Assembly (NCBI RefSeq): GCF_005925345.1
Contig: NZ_SSHJ01000011.1
Location: 62,001 to 126,000, forward strand
Length of the DNA stretch: 64,000 bases
Direction of reading: 5' to 3'
DNA from: Pedobacter ureilyticus
GTDB lineage: Bacteria > Bacteroidota > Bacteroidia > Sphingobacteriales > Sphingobacteriaceae
Shown here one piece after another: positions 52,252 to 60,267 of the stretch. Made by a program: the position numbers and the translations under genes. Position 1 is the first letter of the stretch, and each line of letters begins with the position of its first letter. Below the pieces are notes generated by a model, which saw nothing but the letters and a program-made list of their open reading frames with translations, did not search any database and was not told where the DNA came from.

Positions 52252-52304
52252 GGGCAAATAATTATTTGCCCTTATTTATCTATTGGGCGAATGATTATTC
52301 GCCC
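52252..52304. repeat. Tandem 20-base palindromes after mfd
   Basis: GGGCAAATAATTATTTGCCC (52252-52271) is a perfect 20-base palindrome. A second, 52285-52304, begins GGGCGAAT and ends ATTCGCCC with one G-T-type mismatch pair. A related element lies at 19745-19766. They sit between the convergent mfd and DUF58 genes and could terminate transcription from both directions. Confidence 0.8.
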
Positions 52305-52326
52305 GTACAGAAATCCGCCCCAGCGG

Positions 52327-53673
52327 TTAGATTTGCTGCCTCGCCTTAATGGCCAAATATCTATTTACTACATTTACGGTAAGGTTTTGCGGTGCTGTAA
52401 GCAAGCTCAAAATTCCATGCTTTGTTAATTCTTTAACCATCAAACGTTTTTCGTAAGCAAATTTCTCTGCAATGGTTTTAACGTATATTCCTTCTATATC
52501 TTTAGCACTTTCATCACTTAAGGTTTTAAGCGTTGTATTTTCAAAAAACACTACCAATAACAAATGGTATTTAGCTATGCGTTTAAGGTAGGGCAATTGT
52601 CGTTCTAATGCCGACATGCTTTCGAAATTGGTAAAGAAAACCACCAAGCTGCGTTGTTTTAGTGCCGAACGTAAGCTTACAAAAAGTGCTTCCATATCAG
52701 TTTCCAGGTAGCGGGTTTTTTCTTTGTACAGCACCTCCATTATTTTATTGAGCTGCATGGGCCTACGGTCTGCCAATACCACATTCTTAGTTTTCTCAGC
52801 AACGGTAATTAGCCCTGCTTTATCTTGCTTAATTAAAGCCACGCTTGATAAAATAAGACTGGCATTGATGGCATAATCTAACAAACTCATGCTCTTAAAA
52901 GGCATTTTCATTGCCCTCGATTTATCGATCACGCAATAAATATGCTGCGAACGCTCTTCGATGTAGGTGTTTACCATCAAGTCAGACCTACGGGCAGTAG
53001 CTTTCCAGTTAATGGTTCTAAAATCATCGCCAGCTACATAGTTTTTCACTTGGTCGAACTCCATGCTATGGCCAACCCTTCTAATTTTTTTAATGCCAAC
53101 ATCAGTTAAGTGGTTAGAGATGGCCATTAGCTCGTATTCTCTTAATTTTAAAAAGGAAGGGTAAACGGGCACCATTCCAGCACCAGCGATGTTAAATCGT
53201 CTGCTAACTAAACCCAAAGGAGACTTGACAAACAATCTGGTAAAACCAAAATCGTACTCGCCACGCTTGGTAGGCCTTAAAAAATAGTTGATGATTTTTT
53301 GCTCCCGCGATCTCAGTGTAGTGTTAAACCACAAATCACGCTTTTGAAACTGAAACGGAATTTCATCGATGATCCCCACCGAAACATGGAAAGGATAAAA
53401 GTTCTCCAAATAGATTTTCAGTTCGTTATCGTCTCCATTGCTTAAACGTTCGGGCACATCTCTTCGTAGAAACACGGCTTTTTTTGACGAATGAAGAAGG
53501 TAAATATCTGTTAAGACCAATAAAAAAAATACTCCAAATGCCATATAAGGCAAATCGCCCAAGATGGGTAAAAAGAAAGCGAAAAGAAACAAGGCCGAGC
53601 AAATGCCCAGAACTATGAAAAGTCTGTTTTCGAGAAACAGGTTGATATAGAATTTTCTAAATAGTTTTTTCAT
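52327..53673 (-). CDS. DUF58 / VWA-like membrane protein of the MoxR cluster
   Basis: The 448-residue protein has two N-terminal hydrophobic segments (about 15-58), a beta-rich region (RDVPERLSNGDDNELKIYLEN), the DUF58 hallmark VGHSMEFDQVKNYVAGDDFRTINWKATARR near 205-235 (in segments) and a von Willebrand A-like half with IYCVIDKSRAM. The metal-site motif DxSxS reads D-K-S-R-A, so the last Ser is Ala. DUF58 proteins pair with MoxR ATPases, which are thought to help assemble or metal-load client complexes. It is the last gene of the cluster. Confidence 0.88.
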   Translation of the reverse strand: MKKLFRKFYINLFLENRLFIVLGICSALFLFAFFLPILGDLPYMAFGVFFLLVLTDIYLLHSSKKAVFLRRDVPERLSNGDDNELKIYLENFYPFHVSVGIIDEIPFQFQKRDLWFNTTLRSREQKIINYFLRPTKRGEYDFGFTRLFVKSPLGLVSRRFNIAGAGMVPVYPSFLKLREYELMAISNHLTDVGIKKIRRVGHSMEFDQVKNYVAGDDFRTINWKATARRSDLMVNTYIEERSQHIYCVIDKSRAMKMPFKSMSLLDYAINASLILSSVALIKQDKAGLITVAEKTKNVVLADRRPMQLNKIMEVLYKEKTRYLETDMEALFVSLRSALKQRSLVVFFTNFESMSALERQLPYLKRIAKYHLLLVVFFENTTLKTLSDESAKDIEGIYVKTIAEKFAYEKRLMVKELTKHGILSLLTAPQNLTVNVVNRYLAIKARQQI

Positions 53674-53686
53674 TTATCTACTTTTT

Positions 53687-53771
53687 CGTAATTTCGATGA
53701 GGAGGTACGACGAAGAGAAATCTCACCACTTGTTAGATTTCTCCATTCGCTACGCTCCAGTCGAAATGACG
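53687..53771. repeat. Extragenic palindrome downstream of moxR (GAGAAATCT type)
   Basis: The left arm begins CGTAATTTCGA and ends AGAGAAATCT; the right arm begins AGATTTCTCC and ends TCGAAATGACG (at 53771). It fills the moxR-DUF58 gap and resembles the element at 54806-54880 on the other side of moxR. Confidence 0.7.
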
Positions 53772-53796
53772 ACAATATGTACGTTATGTGCTCAAA

Positions 53797-54774
53797 CTAT
53801 CTCGGCACCTCTATTTTCTTAATAATTTGTGAAATGATATCCGAAGTTGTTAACCCTTCCATTTCTTTTTCTGGACTTAGCATTACTCGATGCGCCAACA
53901 CCGGCGTAGCTACTTTAATGATATCGTCTGGCGTAACAAAATCTCTACCAGCCATTGCCGCAATGGCTTTAGCACTGTTAATTAACGCTAAAGAAGCCCT
54001 TGGCGAAGCTCCTAAGTACAAGGCTTTATTTTGGCGGGTTTCGTGAACTATCTGTGCGGCATAGGCCAACAATTTCGGCTCAACAAATAGTGATTTAATT
54101 ACCGCCCTTAGTGCAATAATTTGTGTAATAGCCAACACTGGCTTAATGTCTTCCAGCTGATGCTGGGTATTTTGTTGGTGTTGCTGCGTTAAAATCTCTA
54201 TCTCTTCTTCTAAAGATGGATATTTGATTTCGACCTTGAACAGAAAACGATCCAATTGCGCCTCTGGCAAACGGTAAGTCCCTTCTTGCTCTATTGGATT
54301 TTGTGTGGCCAGTACCATGAAAGGCTCTTCCAGTTTGTAAGTAGTTCCATCTACAGTAACTTGACGTTCTTCCATCGCTTCGAACAAGGCCGATTGTGTT
54401 TTTGCAGGTGCTCGGTTAATTTCATCTACCAAGATGATATTACCAAATATTGGTCCTTGCCTAAACTGAAACTCTGCCGTTTTTGGACTAAAAACTGCGG
54501 TACCTAACACATCAGAAGGCATTAAATCTGGCGTAAATTGTATCCGCGAAAACGTGGCTGCAATACTTTTGGCAACTAACTTTGCACTTAACGTTTTGGC
54601 TACACCAGGCACTCCTTCTAACAATAGGTGCCCATTGGCCAGCAGGCCAGCAATTAGCAAATCAATAGTTTCTGTTTGGCCTACAATTATTTTACCTAAT
54701 TGCTGCCTAATTTGCTCTACCGCTTGGCTCAGCTCGCTTAAATCGGTACGCTGGTTAAACATTTCTTGTTCCAT
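53797..54774 (-). CDS. MoxR-family AAA+ ATPase
   Basis: This 325-residue AAA+ ATPase has Walker A GVPGVAKTLSAKLVA (residues about 54-68), Walker B IILVDEINRAPAKTQSALFEAMEERQVT, sensor 1 VLATQNPIEQEGTYRLPEAQLDRF, and a C-terminal lid with YLGASPRASLALINSAKAIAAMAGRDFVTPDDI. The MoxR group works as a chaperone-like ATPase with VWA/DUF58 partners. The DUF58 gene follows on the same strand, and related palindromes lie on both sides of this gene. Client identity is not shown by sequence. Confidence 0.93.
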   Translation of the reverse strand: MEQEMFNQRTDLSELSQAVEQIRQQLGKIIVGQTETIDLLIAGLLANGHLLLEGVPGVAKTLSAKLVAKSIAATFSRIQFTPDLMPSDVLGTAVFSPKTAEFQFRQGPIFGNIILVDEINRAPAKTQSALFEAMEERQVTVDGTTYKLEEPFMVLATQNPIEQEGTYRLPEAQLDRFLFKVEIKYPSLEEEIEILTQQHQQNTQHQLEDIKPVLAITQIIALRAVIKSLFVEPKLLAYAAQIVHETRQNKALYLGASPRASLALINSAKAIAAMAGRDFVTPDDIIKVATPVLAHRVMLSPEKEMEGLTTSDIISQIIKKIEVPR

Positions 54775-54805
54775 GTTTATAATTTGTTTTTGTTTAGGCT
54801 ATTTC

Positions 54806-54880
54806 CGTCATCTCGACAATAGGAGAGATCTTTTCTTGAGCTAGATTTCTCCCTTAATTGTATTTCGGTTAGAAATGACG
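54806..54880. repeat. Extragenic palindrome upstream of moxR (GAGAAATCT type)
   Basis: The left arm begins CGTCATCTCGAC and includes GGAGAGATC; the right arm begins AGATTTCTCCC and ends GAAATGACG (at 54880). The outer ends and the AGATTTCTCC core match the element at 53687-53771. Confidence 0.65.
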
Positions 54881-54889
54881 ATTAAACCA

Positions 54890-56080
54890 TTACCTATCTA
54901 GTTTATAAAACTGCTCTATTAGTTTATTGAAATCAATTAAATATTGGTCATCGATCTTTGCTTTTTCATCCAATTTGTTAAATGAGTTGATATACCCTAC
55001 CAACTGCTCAATTAGTGCGGCATCAATTCCTGTAATTTTTACTAAGGTTTCTTTAAATTCCTGATCTAATTCTGTTGTTTTTAAGCGATACTTATTTCTT
55101 ACATACTCCAAAAAATAATTGATTTTCTTTTCAATGATATCATGATGGTTACGCTGCTGATAATATACCCTCCCAATAGTTTGGGCAAATTCTACTGAAC
55201 TGTTAGTTAATGGATCTAGGAGAGGAATAATGCGTTGCCTGCGTTTCATTTCGTAAAGCACAAAAATTAGCAAGCCAACTAAGGCCAAATAATAAGCCCA
55301 CCGCAATTCATCGTATCCAAATAAAACCCTAAATACCGATTGTTCGTTTGCCGCCGGTCGCACATAATACTCATCCCAAATAATGGTTTTAGCCGATGGT
55401 AGATATGAAAACACCTTTGCAACATAATCTGAACCATTTTCGTTTAACAAATTATAGTTGGTAAATAACTGAGGATTTGGACAAAGCAACAAGCTGCCCT
55501 TGCCAAAGCGATATTGTATAAGGTTAGGCTTTATCTCATATTTCCTCCCCAAAACTAATGCCTTGGTCGTATCCAAACCACTAAAGTATTGAGCAGCAAT
55601 TCCTTTTTCGAAATAGTAATCCATTTCCCGTTTTAGATGCGGAGATGTGAAGTTGATAGGATATTTTGTTTTATTCTGAAAATCGAAATCTGATCCTAAG
55701 TTTATTTTTAGCGAATCGGCCAGTGCTCCATCCATTTGAAAAGCAGCAATAAAAATGCGGTTACCTGCTTCCATATATTTACGCATGGCCACAAAATCAA
55801 GATTTTCTACTTTTAGGGTTGATGCAATGATGAAATAATTTGAACTTCCCTTTGGAACAGTTTTAAGCGTATTATAAATATCGGTCTTGTAAACTTTTTG
55901 TTCCGCTTTAGGAAAAACATCCTGAATGTGTTGGCGTAAAATATACGTACCAAAGGGATTTTTATCCTCAGGCAGATAAGTAGGATTCCAATTTATTTCT
56001 GCGGGCTTGGTGTACTGTGCCACAATGTAAAGCACCAATAGCAATCCACCAAAAATGAAATATATTCTTAATCCTTTCAT
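54890..56080 (-). CDS. DUF4350-domain membrane protein of the MoxR cluster
   Basis: This 396-residue protein has an N-terminal membrane segment (4-22, IYFIFGGLLLVLYIVAQY), a periplasmic DUF4350 domain beginning NPTYLPEDKNPFGTYILRQHI with IWDEYYVRP near 234-242, and a second membrane segment near 256-275, followed by a cytoplasmic helical tail of 120 residues (RVYYQQRNHHDIIEKKINYFLEYV). The DUF4350 fold resembles sugar- or peptidoglycan-binding GATase-like domains; its role is unknown. It overlaps the DUF4129 gene by 4 bases (ATGA), so the two are translationally coupled. Confidence 0.8.
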   Translation of the reverse strand: MKGLRIYFIFGGLLLVLYIVAQYTKPAEINWNPTYLPEDKNPFGTYILRQHIQDVFPKAEQKVYKTDIYNTLKTVPKGSSNYFIIASTLKVENLDFVAMRKYMEAGNRIFIAAFQMDGALADSLKINLGSDFDFQNKTKYPINFTSPHLKREMDYYFEKGIAAQYFSGLDTTKALVLGRKYEIKPNLIQYRFGKGSLLLCPNPQLFTNYNLLNENGSDYVAKVFSYLPSAKTIIWDEYYVRPAANEQSVFRVLFGYDELRWAYYLALVGLLIFVLYEMKRRQRIIPLLDPLTNSSVEFAQTIGRVYYQQRNHHDIIEKKINYFLEYVRNKYRLKTTELDQEFKETLVKITGIDAALIEQLVGYINSFNKLDEKAKIDDQYLIDFNKLIEQFYKLDR

Positions 56081-56829
56081 CTCAATGTAGTATTAAATTG
56101 TTGAAAGGATTGTTGAATTTGAGCGAAAGATACTTTATCGACAGGGAAGTCGCCATACCAAATGTACTCAAATTGATAAGTTAAGTTAGCGAAAGCTTCA
56201 TGTCCATTTTCGCCCACCATCTCTTGCACATAAGCCGAGTTGGTCTTGTTGGGCAGCCAATCTATAATTTCTCTATCACTTAGTTGTTTTAAGGTTTGCA
56301 AGTACAGTAAGCGAACAGTCAATCGATAATTCCCATTCTGCAGGCTGTTGGCAATCTCTTCGTCAAAACTGATCTCGTGGATGTTCTCTAAATGCTCATC
56401 GTAAGGTACATCTACCGCTTTAGATTTACCCGTAAACCAATTAAAATCTACGCCAATGAGCTTAAAAACAGCAAATATAATAACACCTATACCAATAGCT
56501 AGGGTAGCATATTTTAATACTTTAGGCCAAATAGATGGGCCAGAGCTTGTTTGTCTTTCACCAAACAACCTGTTGATCCAATTCCAAAAACTACGCCAAA
56601 ACCTATCCCACCAGCTTAGGCTTTCGGGTTCTTCATCGCCATATTGAAACTCCTTTTGCGATTTATATCTTTGGATAGTTTCGTTATCAAATTGCTTAAC
56701 CTGAGTTTTACTGCTATCTAGTTTTAGCAACATCGAATCTTTGGGCTTGCTTAATACTGGCTTGACCGCTTGCCGAGCCTGCAAATCCTCCGCAAAAAAC
56801 AATAAAACAACTAAGAGCAGTATCCGCAT
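56077..56829 (-). CDS. DUF4129-type membrane protein of the MoxR cluster
   Basis: The protein has 250 residues from the ATG at 56829, one base after the upstream stop; a longer frame from 56886 runs back into the neighbouring gene. It has a signal peptide (residues 1-18), an aromatic amphipathic stretch (LSWWDRFWRSFWNWINRLFG, about 71-90), one membrane helix (103-127) and a cytoplasmic C-terminal DUF4129 domain with LQNGNYRLTVRLLYLQTLKQLSDREIIDW and NLTYQFEYIWYGDFPVD. DUF4129 is known mainly from clusters with MoxR, DUF58 and DUF4350. Confidence 0.8.
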   Translation of the reverse strand: MRILLLVVLLFFAEDLQARQAVKPVLSKPKDSMLLKLDSSKTQVKQFDNETIQRYKSQKEFQYGDEEPESLSWWDRFWRSFWNWINRLFGERQTSSGPSIWPKVLKYATLAIGIGVIIFAVFKLIGVDFNWFTGKSKAVDVPYDEHLENIHEISFDEEIANSLQNGNYRLTVRLLYLQTLKQLSDREIIDWLPNKTNSAYVQEMVGENGHEAFANLTYQFEYIWYGDFPVDKVSFAQIQQSFQQFNTTLR

Positions 56830-56830
56830 A

Positions 56831-57703
56831 TTAATAATCTTCGTCTGGATGTACAACTGAAGCCTGTGTATTTCCAAACTCTTCAATTCTTTCCATTAAA
56901 CCTTGGCTTTCTTTTCTTTCGGCCAAGCTAAAATAAATAAATGCAATGGCTACCAACGGAATAATAGCAAATACTTGAGCGATGTAGATAGAGATTGAAG
57001 TAAACACATGATAGCCCTTTAGCAGCTGCAAATCGGAACCAGAAAAAGTGCTGACCATCATGAGTATATACGAAGGTGCATACACCACCGACATACAAAC
57101 TGCGGTAATGATGCCTATTACCAACAAAGTTGCAAAAGTTAACCACCAGTTCTGTTTTACTAACGCAAATGACCTACTAAAAGCATTGCCAAAATCAGCA
57201 TTCTCTAAAACCATTACGGCAAAAAAGATAGAAAATGCTGGTGTAACATAAATTCCGGGGATTAAACACAACACCGTACAGATGATCCAAAGGATATAGA
57301 TTAAAAAACCGCTCCAAAATACCCTAAAGAAATAATATTTAAAGTAGCTCCATACTTCTTCTACTGTTGGCGCTACATTACCTTTGGCAATGTATAAACT
57401 TATAAAACTAAGGATAGACACACACATGGCCGTGTAGTTGAGGATAGAGAACAACGTGGCAAACCAATAACGCCATCCAAAAATATTACTTAGTGTGCTA
57501 CCACCATAAGCATAACCACTACTCGAATCTAAAATATGCCACTGCATAAAAACACTAGAAAGTACGCCTCCTAAAATAAACACGCCACAAAGTGAGAAAA
57601 ACGTTTTAAGCAGTGCTTTAATATTCTGTTTAATGAAGAGTAGCGTTCCAGAAATTACGCCTTCAAAATCTCTAATTTGTTTAAATTCTATGTTTTCTTT
57701 CAT
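56831..57703 (-). CDS. Multi-pass membrane protein of the MoxR cluster
   Basis: This 290-residue protein has about six transmembrane segments (about 33-52, 85-108, 133-158, 160-178, 193-215, 237-262) with a cytoplasmic charged tail (ERKESQGLMERIEEFG). It resembles DUF4013/GDPD-membrane-domain-like proteins, but I cannot name the family with confidence. It starts in a one-base overlap with the SpoIIM-like gene (TAATG) and ends one base before the DUF4129 gene, so it is firmly part of the operon. Confidence 0.7.
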   Translation of the reverse strand: MKENIEFKQIRDFEGVISGTLLFIKQNIKALLKTFFSLCGVFILGGVLSSVFMQWHILDSSSGYAYGGSTLSNIFGWRYWFATLFSILNYTAMCVSILSFISLYIAKGNVAPTVEEVWSYFKYYFFRVFWSGFLIYILWIICTVLCLIPGIYVTPAFSIFFAVMVLENADFGNAFSRSFALVKQNWWLTFATLLVIGIITAVCMSVVYAPSYILMMVSTFSGSDLQLLKGYHVFTSISIYIAQVFAIIPLVAIAFIYFSLAERKESQGLMERIEEFGNTQASVVHPDEDY

Positions 57704-58662
57704 TATAAATTTTCTTGAGCGGAGGTTTTTCTAAACAACTGATAAGGGTAGATCACCACATACCAAACCATAAACGTTAACGACGATGCTAATATAAAAA
57801 TGCTTAACCAAATGGGCATGCCAGTATGTCTAGTCACAAAGCCTTCTACAAATGCAGCCAGCAAGATAATAGGAATAATGCCTATGGCTATTTTAGTGGC
57901 GTCTTTCCCGCTACGTTTAAAAGCCTGTAAACGGGTATAGGTTTTAGGAAAAAGCAGGCCGTGCCCCAATACCAAGCCAGCACCACCCACTACCACAATA
58001 GAAAGAATTTCTAACGTTCCGTGAATCCAAATGACTAGGATAGACTGGGCACCCAAGCCTTTGCTAAAAAAGTAATACTCGAAAGCTCCCAGCATAATGC
58101 CATTACGCACCAAGTAAAAAACTGGACCAATAGACAATAAAACCCCACTTACAAACATGACAAAAGAGACCCACGTGTTATTGGCAGCAATCTTAAAAAA
58201 CATGGCAAATTCACTCTCGTTTTTGTAAACGCCAAACGGGTCGCCTTTGGCAATATTTTCATTGGTCATATTTACATAGCGGTCGCCCAAAATTAGGCGT
58301 ACAAAACGATCGTCGTACTTGGCAGACAACACGCCAATACTTACCGCTAACGCAAAGAAAATGAATGAGTAAAGAATTTGTTTGCGATAGGTATAAAATA
58401 GCAGCGGCAACTCATACTTCCAATAGCTAAAAAACCGGCCTTTTTCTTCCTTTTTATTTTTATAAATGGCCTGATGAAATACAGCAGCCAAACCATTAAG
58501 ATATGCTGTGGTTTTAGACTTTGGGTAGAAAGTTTTTGCATAAGCCAAATCGTTGGTAATTTCTACAAAACGTTGGGCAAGCTCATCGGGGCTATCGGTC
58601 TTTAGCGTCTCGTAGCGCTTCCATTTTTCAGCATTTTGTTTTACAAAGAGCGCTTCTTTCAT
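57703..58662 (-). CDS. SpoIIM/DUF95-like membrane protein
   Basis: This 319-residue protein has a cytoplasmic N-terminus of about 110 residues (FVKQNAEKWKRYETL, YLNGLAAVFHQAIYK) and about five to six transmembrane segments with the DUF95 core SFVMFVSGVLLSIGPVFYLVRNGIMLGAF and WIHGTLEILSIVVVGGAGLVLGHGLLFP (in segments). SpoIIM in Bacillus scaffolds forespore-membrane remodelling, but this family also occurs in non-spore-formers beside MoxR. Here it is the first gene of the six-gene minus-strand cluster and is divergent from the RDD gene. Confidence 0.87.
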   Translation of the reverse strand: MKEALFVKQNAEKWKRYETLKTDSPDELAQRFVEITNDLAYAKTFYPKSKTTAYLNGLAAVFHQAIYKNKKEEKGRFFSYWKYELPLLFYTYRKQILYSFIFFALAVSIGVLSAKYDDRFVRLILGDRYVNMTNENIAKGDPFGVYKNESEFAMFFKIAANNTWVSFVMFVSGVLLSIGPVFYLVRNGIMLGAFEYYFFSKGLGAQSILVIWIHGTLEILSIVVVGGAGLVLGHGLLFPKTYTRLQAFKRSGKDATKIAIGIIPIILLAAFVEGFVTRHTGMPIWLSIFILASSLTFMVWYVVIYPYQLFRKTSAQENL

Positions 58663-58754
58663 TTATTTGACGTATTGCGAGAGATATTTTTTGTTAAAAT
58701 AAAACAAAAAATGTTAGCTACCATAAAAAACAACGTCAAGTTTTAAAAAATTTA

Positions 58755-58887
58755 GCCACAGATGCACAGATTTTAATCAATACCATAAGTTGTGCTAAAT
58801 TTTAATCATTAGGCAAATAAAACTTTCATTGATATCCATGAGTGCAGTAAGCGGAAATATTTTATCTATGATTGGTACATCTGTGGC
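58755..58887. repeat. Extragenic palindrome, GCCACAGATGCACA family, copy 3
   Basis: The left end GCCACAGATGCACAGATTTT (58755-58774) matches copy 1 at all 20 positions. The right end ATCTGTGGC (58879-58887) pairs with the first nine bases. The 133-base element overlaps the likely -33 region of the RDD-gene promoter and occupies most of the divergent gap. Confidence 0.75.
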
Positions 58888-58896
58888 TAAAAAAAT

Positions 58897-58904
58897 TATA
58901 TTTG
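58897..58904 (+). promoter_or_regulatory. RDD-gene -7 promoter box
   Basis: TATATTTG matches TAnnTTTG and ends 4 bases before the ATG at 58909. A TTG at 58872-58874, 22 bases upstream and inside the palindrome, could be the -33 element. Confidence 0.5.
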
Positions 58905-58908
58905 GTTA

Positions 58909-59649
58909 ATGGAAACCATCAAAATTAACACTAGTCAACACGTAGAAATAGATTATCCCGTAGCTGGTTTGGGCGAGCGTGTAGCCGCCTATCTTATCGA
59001 CTTTGCTATGTTCTTGATCATTTATTTCTTTGCGCTTATTGCCTTTGCAATTACAGGCTTAGAAAATCGATTCAACAATAGTGCTACTGTAATTTTGATC
59101 ATTGTATTTGGAATTTGCTATGTATTTTACGATTTGCTTTGCGAAGTAGCATTTAACGGACAAAGCCTAGGCAAAAAGCTATTGAAAATAAAAGTAGTAA
59201 GCCTAGACGGTGGAAGAGCCAGTATTGGGCAATATTTTATACGCTGGGTTTTTAGAATAGCAGATTTTACGCTTACAGCCAATCTATTAGGTTTCATTAG
59301 TGTTGCCGTTTCTGAAAAAAAGCAACGCATTGGCGATATCGTTGCCGGCACTACCTTAATTAGAACTGTTCCGGCTACTAAAATTGAGCATATTGCTTTT
59401 CATCCGGTAGATAACGAAGAATACACCCCTATTTTCGACAATGCGATGATGCTGAGCGACCATGACATAGAACTTATTCACGAGGTGGTGCGCACCTATT
59501 ACACCACCTATAACACACAGCTCATCTATCAAATGGCGGCAAAAGTTTCAGGGCATTTGGGTGTAAATATTCCAGAGGGAATGAATGAAATGCAGTTCTT
59601 AAAAACCGTTTCTTCAGATTATATTTATTTGACTTCGAGGGCGGTTTAA
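58909..59649 (+). CDS. RDD-family membrane protein of the MoxR cluster
   Basis: This 246-residue protein has an RDD domain in the first 150 residues with three to four membrane helices: the R-D motif reads GLGERVAAYLIDFAMFLIIY near 21-40 and the second half FNGQSLGKKLLKIKVV and RWVFRIADF. A soluble C-terminal extension of about 95 residues (SDHDIELIHEVVRTYYTTY) follows. RDD proteins are uncharacterised transporter-like or membrane-organising proteins often linked with SpoIIM, MoxR and DUF58. The 3' end overlaps the convergent SGNH hydrolase gene by 4 bases. Confidence 0.87.
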   Translation: METIKINTSQHVEIDYPVAGLGERVAAYLIDFAMFLIIYFFALIAFAITGLENRFNNSATVILIIVFGICYVFYDLLCEVAFNGQSLGKKLLKIKVVSLDGGRASIGQYFIRWVFRIADFTLTANLLGFISVAVSEKKQRIGDIVAGTTLIRTVPATKIEHIAFHPVDNEEYTPIFDNAMMLSDHDIELIHEVVRTYYTTYNTQLIYQMAAKVSGHLGVNIPEGMNEMQFLKTVSSDYIYLTSRAV

Positions 59650-60257
59650 CGTTTTTCTATGATTTTTTCTGCGATTAATTTAGTCCATTCTGTGTACATC
59701 TTACCAGAAGGATGCAAACCATCGGCTGCAATGAGGTTTGGTTTTTTAACCGCTTGGCGGGAGATTGGCGTGATATCTACATAAGTAACATCGCTAGATT
59801 CAGTTTCCTGTCTGTTTATTTCATTAAAAGCATCAATCTCTTTGCTTATCGTTTTTAAGTCTCTGCCGCTATTTTTGGCAAATTCTGTAACGCCCCAATC
59901 GGGAATTGAAACTACGTAAACTTTGTTTTTATCTCCGCCAGCAAAGCTGATGGCTGTTTCTAACAATTCAGTAAATTCTTTACAGTAGGTTTCTTGCGAA
60001 TAGCCGCGGTACTGGTTGTTTACACCAACTAGCAAAGTTACTAAGTCAAAGGTTTCGTTAATTTGCTCTTGTTGTATCGCATGACGAAGTTCATCGGTTG
60101 TCCAACCAGTTTTGGCAATTACCTTGGGGTTTTTGAAATGAATAGCTTTAGCTTTTAGGAACTCAACCAGTTGGTACGGAAAAGATTCTAATTGTTCAAC
60201 AGCCTCGCCAATGGTGTACGAATCGCCTAATGCTAAATAAGAAAGTGGTTTTACCAT
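59646..60257 (-). CDS. SGNH/GDSL hydrolase
   Basis: The 203-residue protein has the SGNH blocks: LALGDSYTIGEA with the nucleophile Ser13 (block I), TGWTTDEL with the Gly position (block II), VGVNNQYRG with Asn (block III), and the C-terminal ADGLHPSGKMY with Asp-x-x-His (block V). It has no signal peptide, so it is a cytoplasmic esterase or acetylesterase-like enzyme of unknown substrate. It ends by overlapping the RDD gene and starts 10 bases after the DUF2752 gene on the same strand. Confidence 0.87.
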   Translation of the reverse strand: MVKPLSYLALGDSYTIGEAVEQLESFPYQLVEFLKAKAIHFKNPKVIAKTGWTTDELRHAIQQEQINETFDLVTLLVGVNNQYRGYSQETYCKEFTELLETAISFAGGDKNKVYVVSIPDWGVTEFAKNSGRDLKTISKEIDAFNEINRQETESSDVTYVDITPISRQAVKKPNLIAADGLHPSGKMYTEWTKLIAEKIIEKR

Positions 60258-60267
60258 ACTAAAAACT

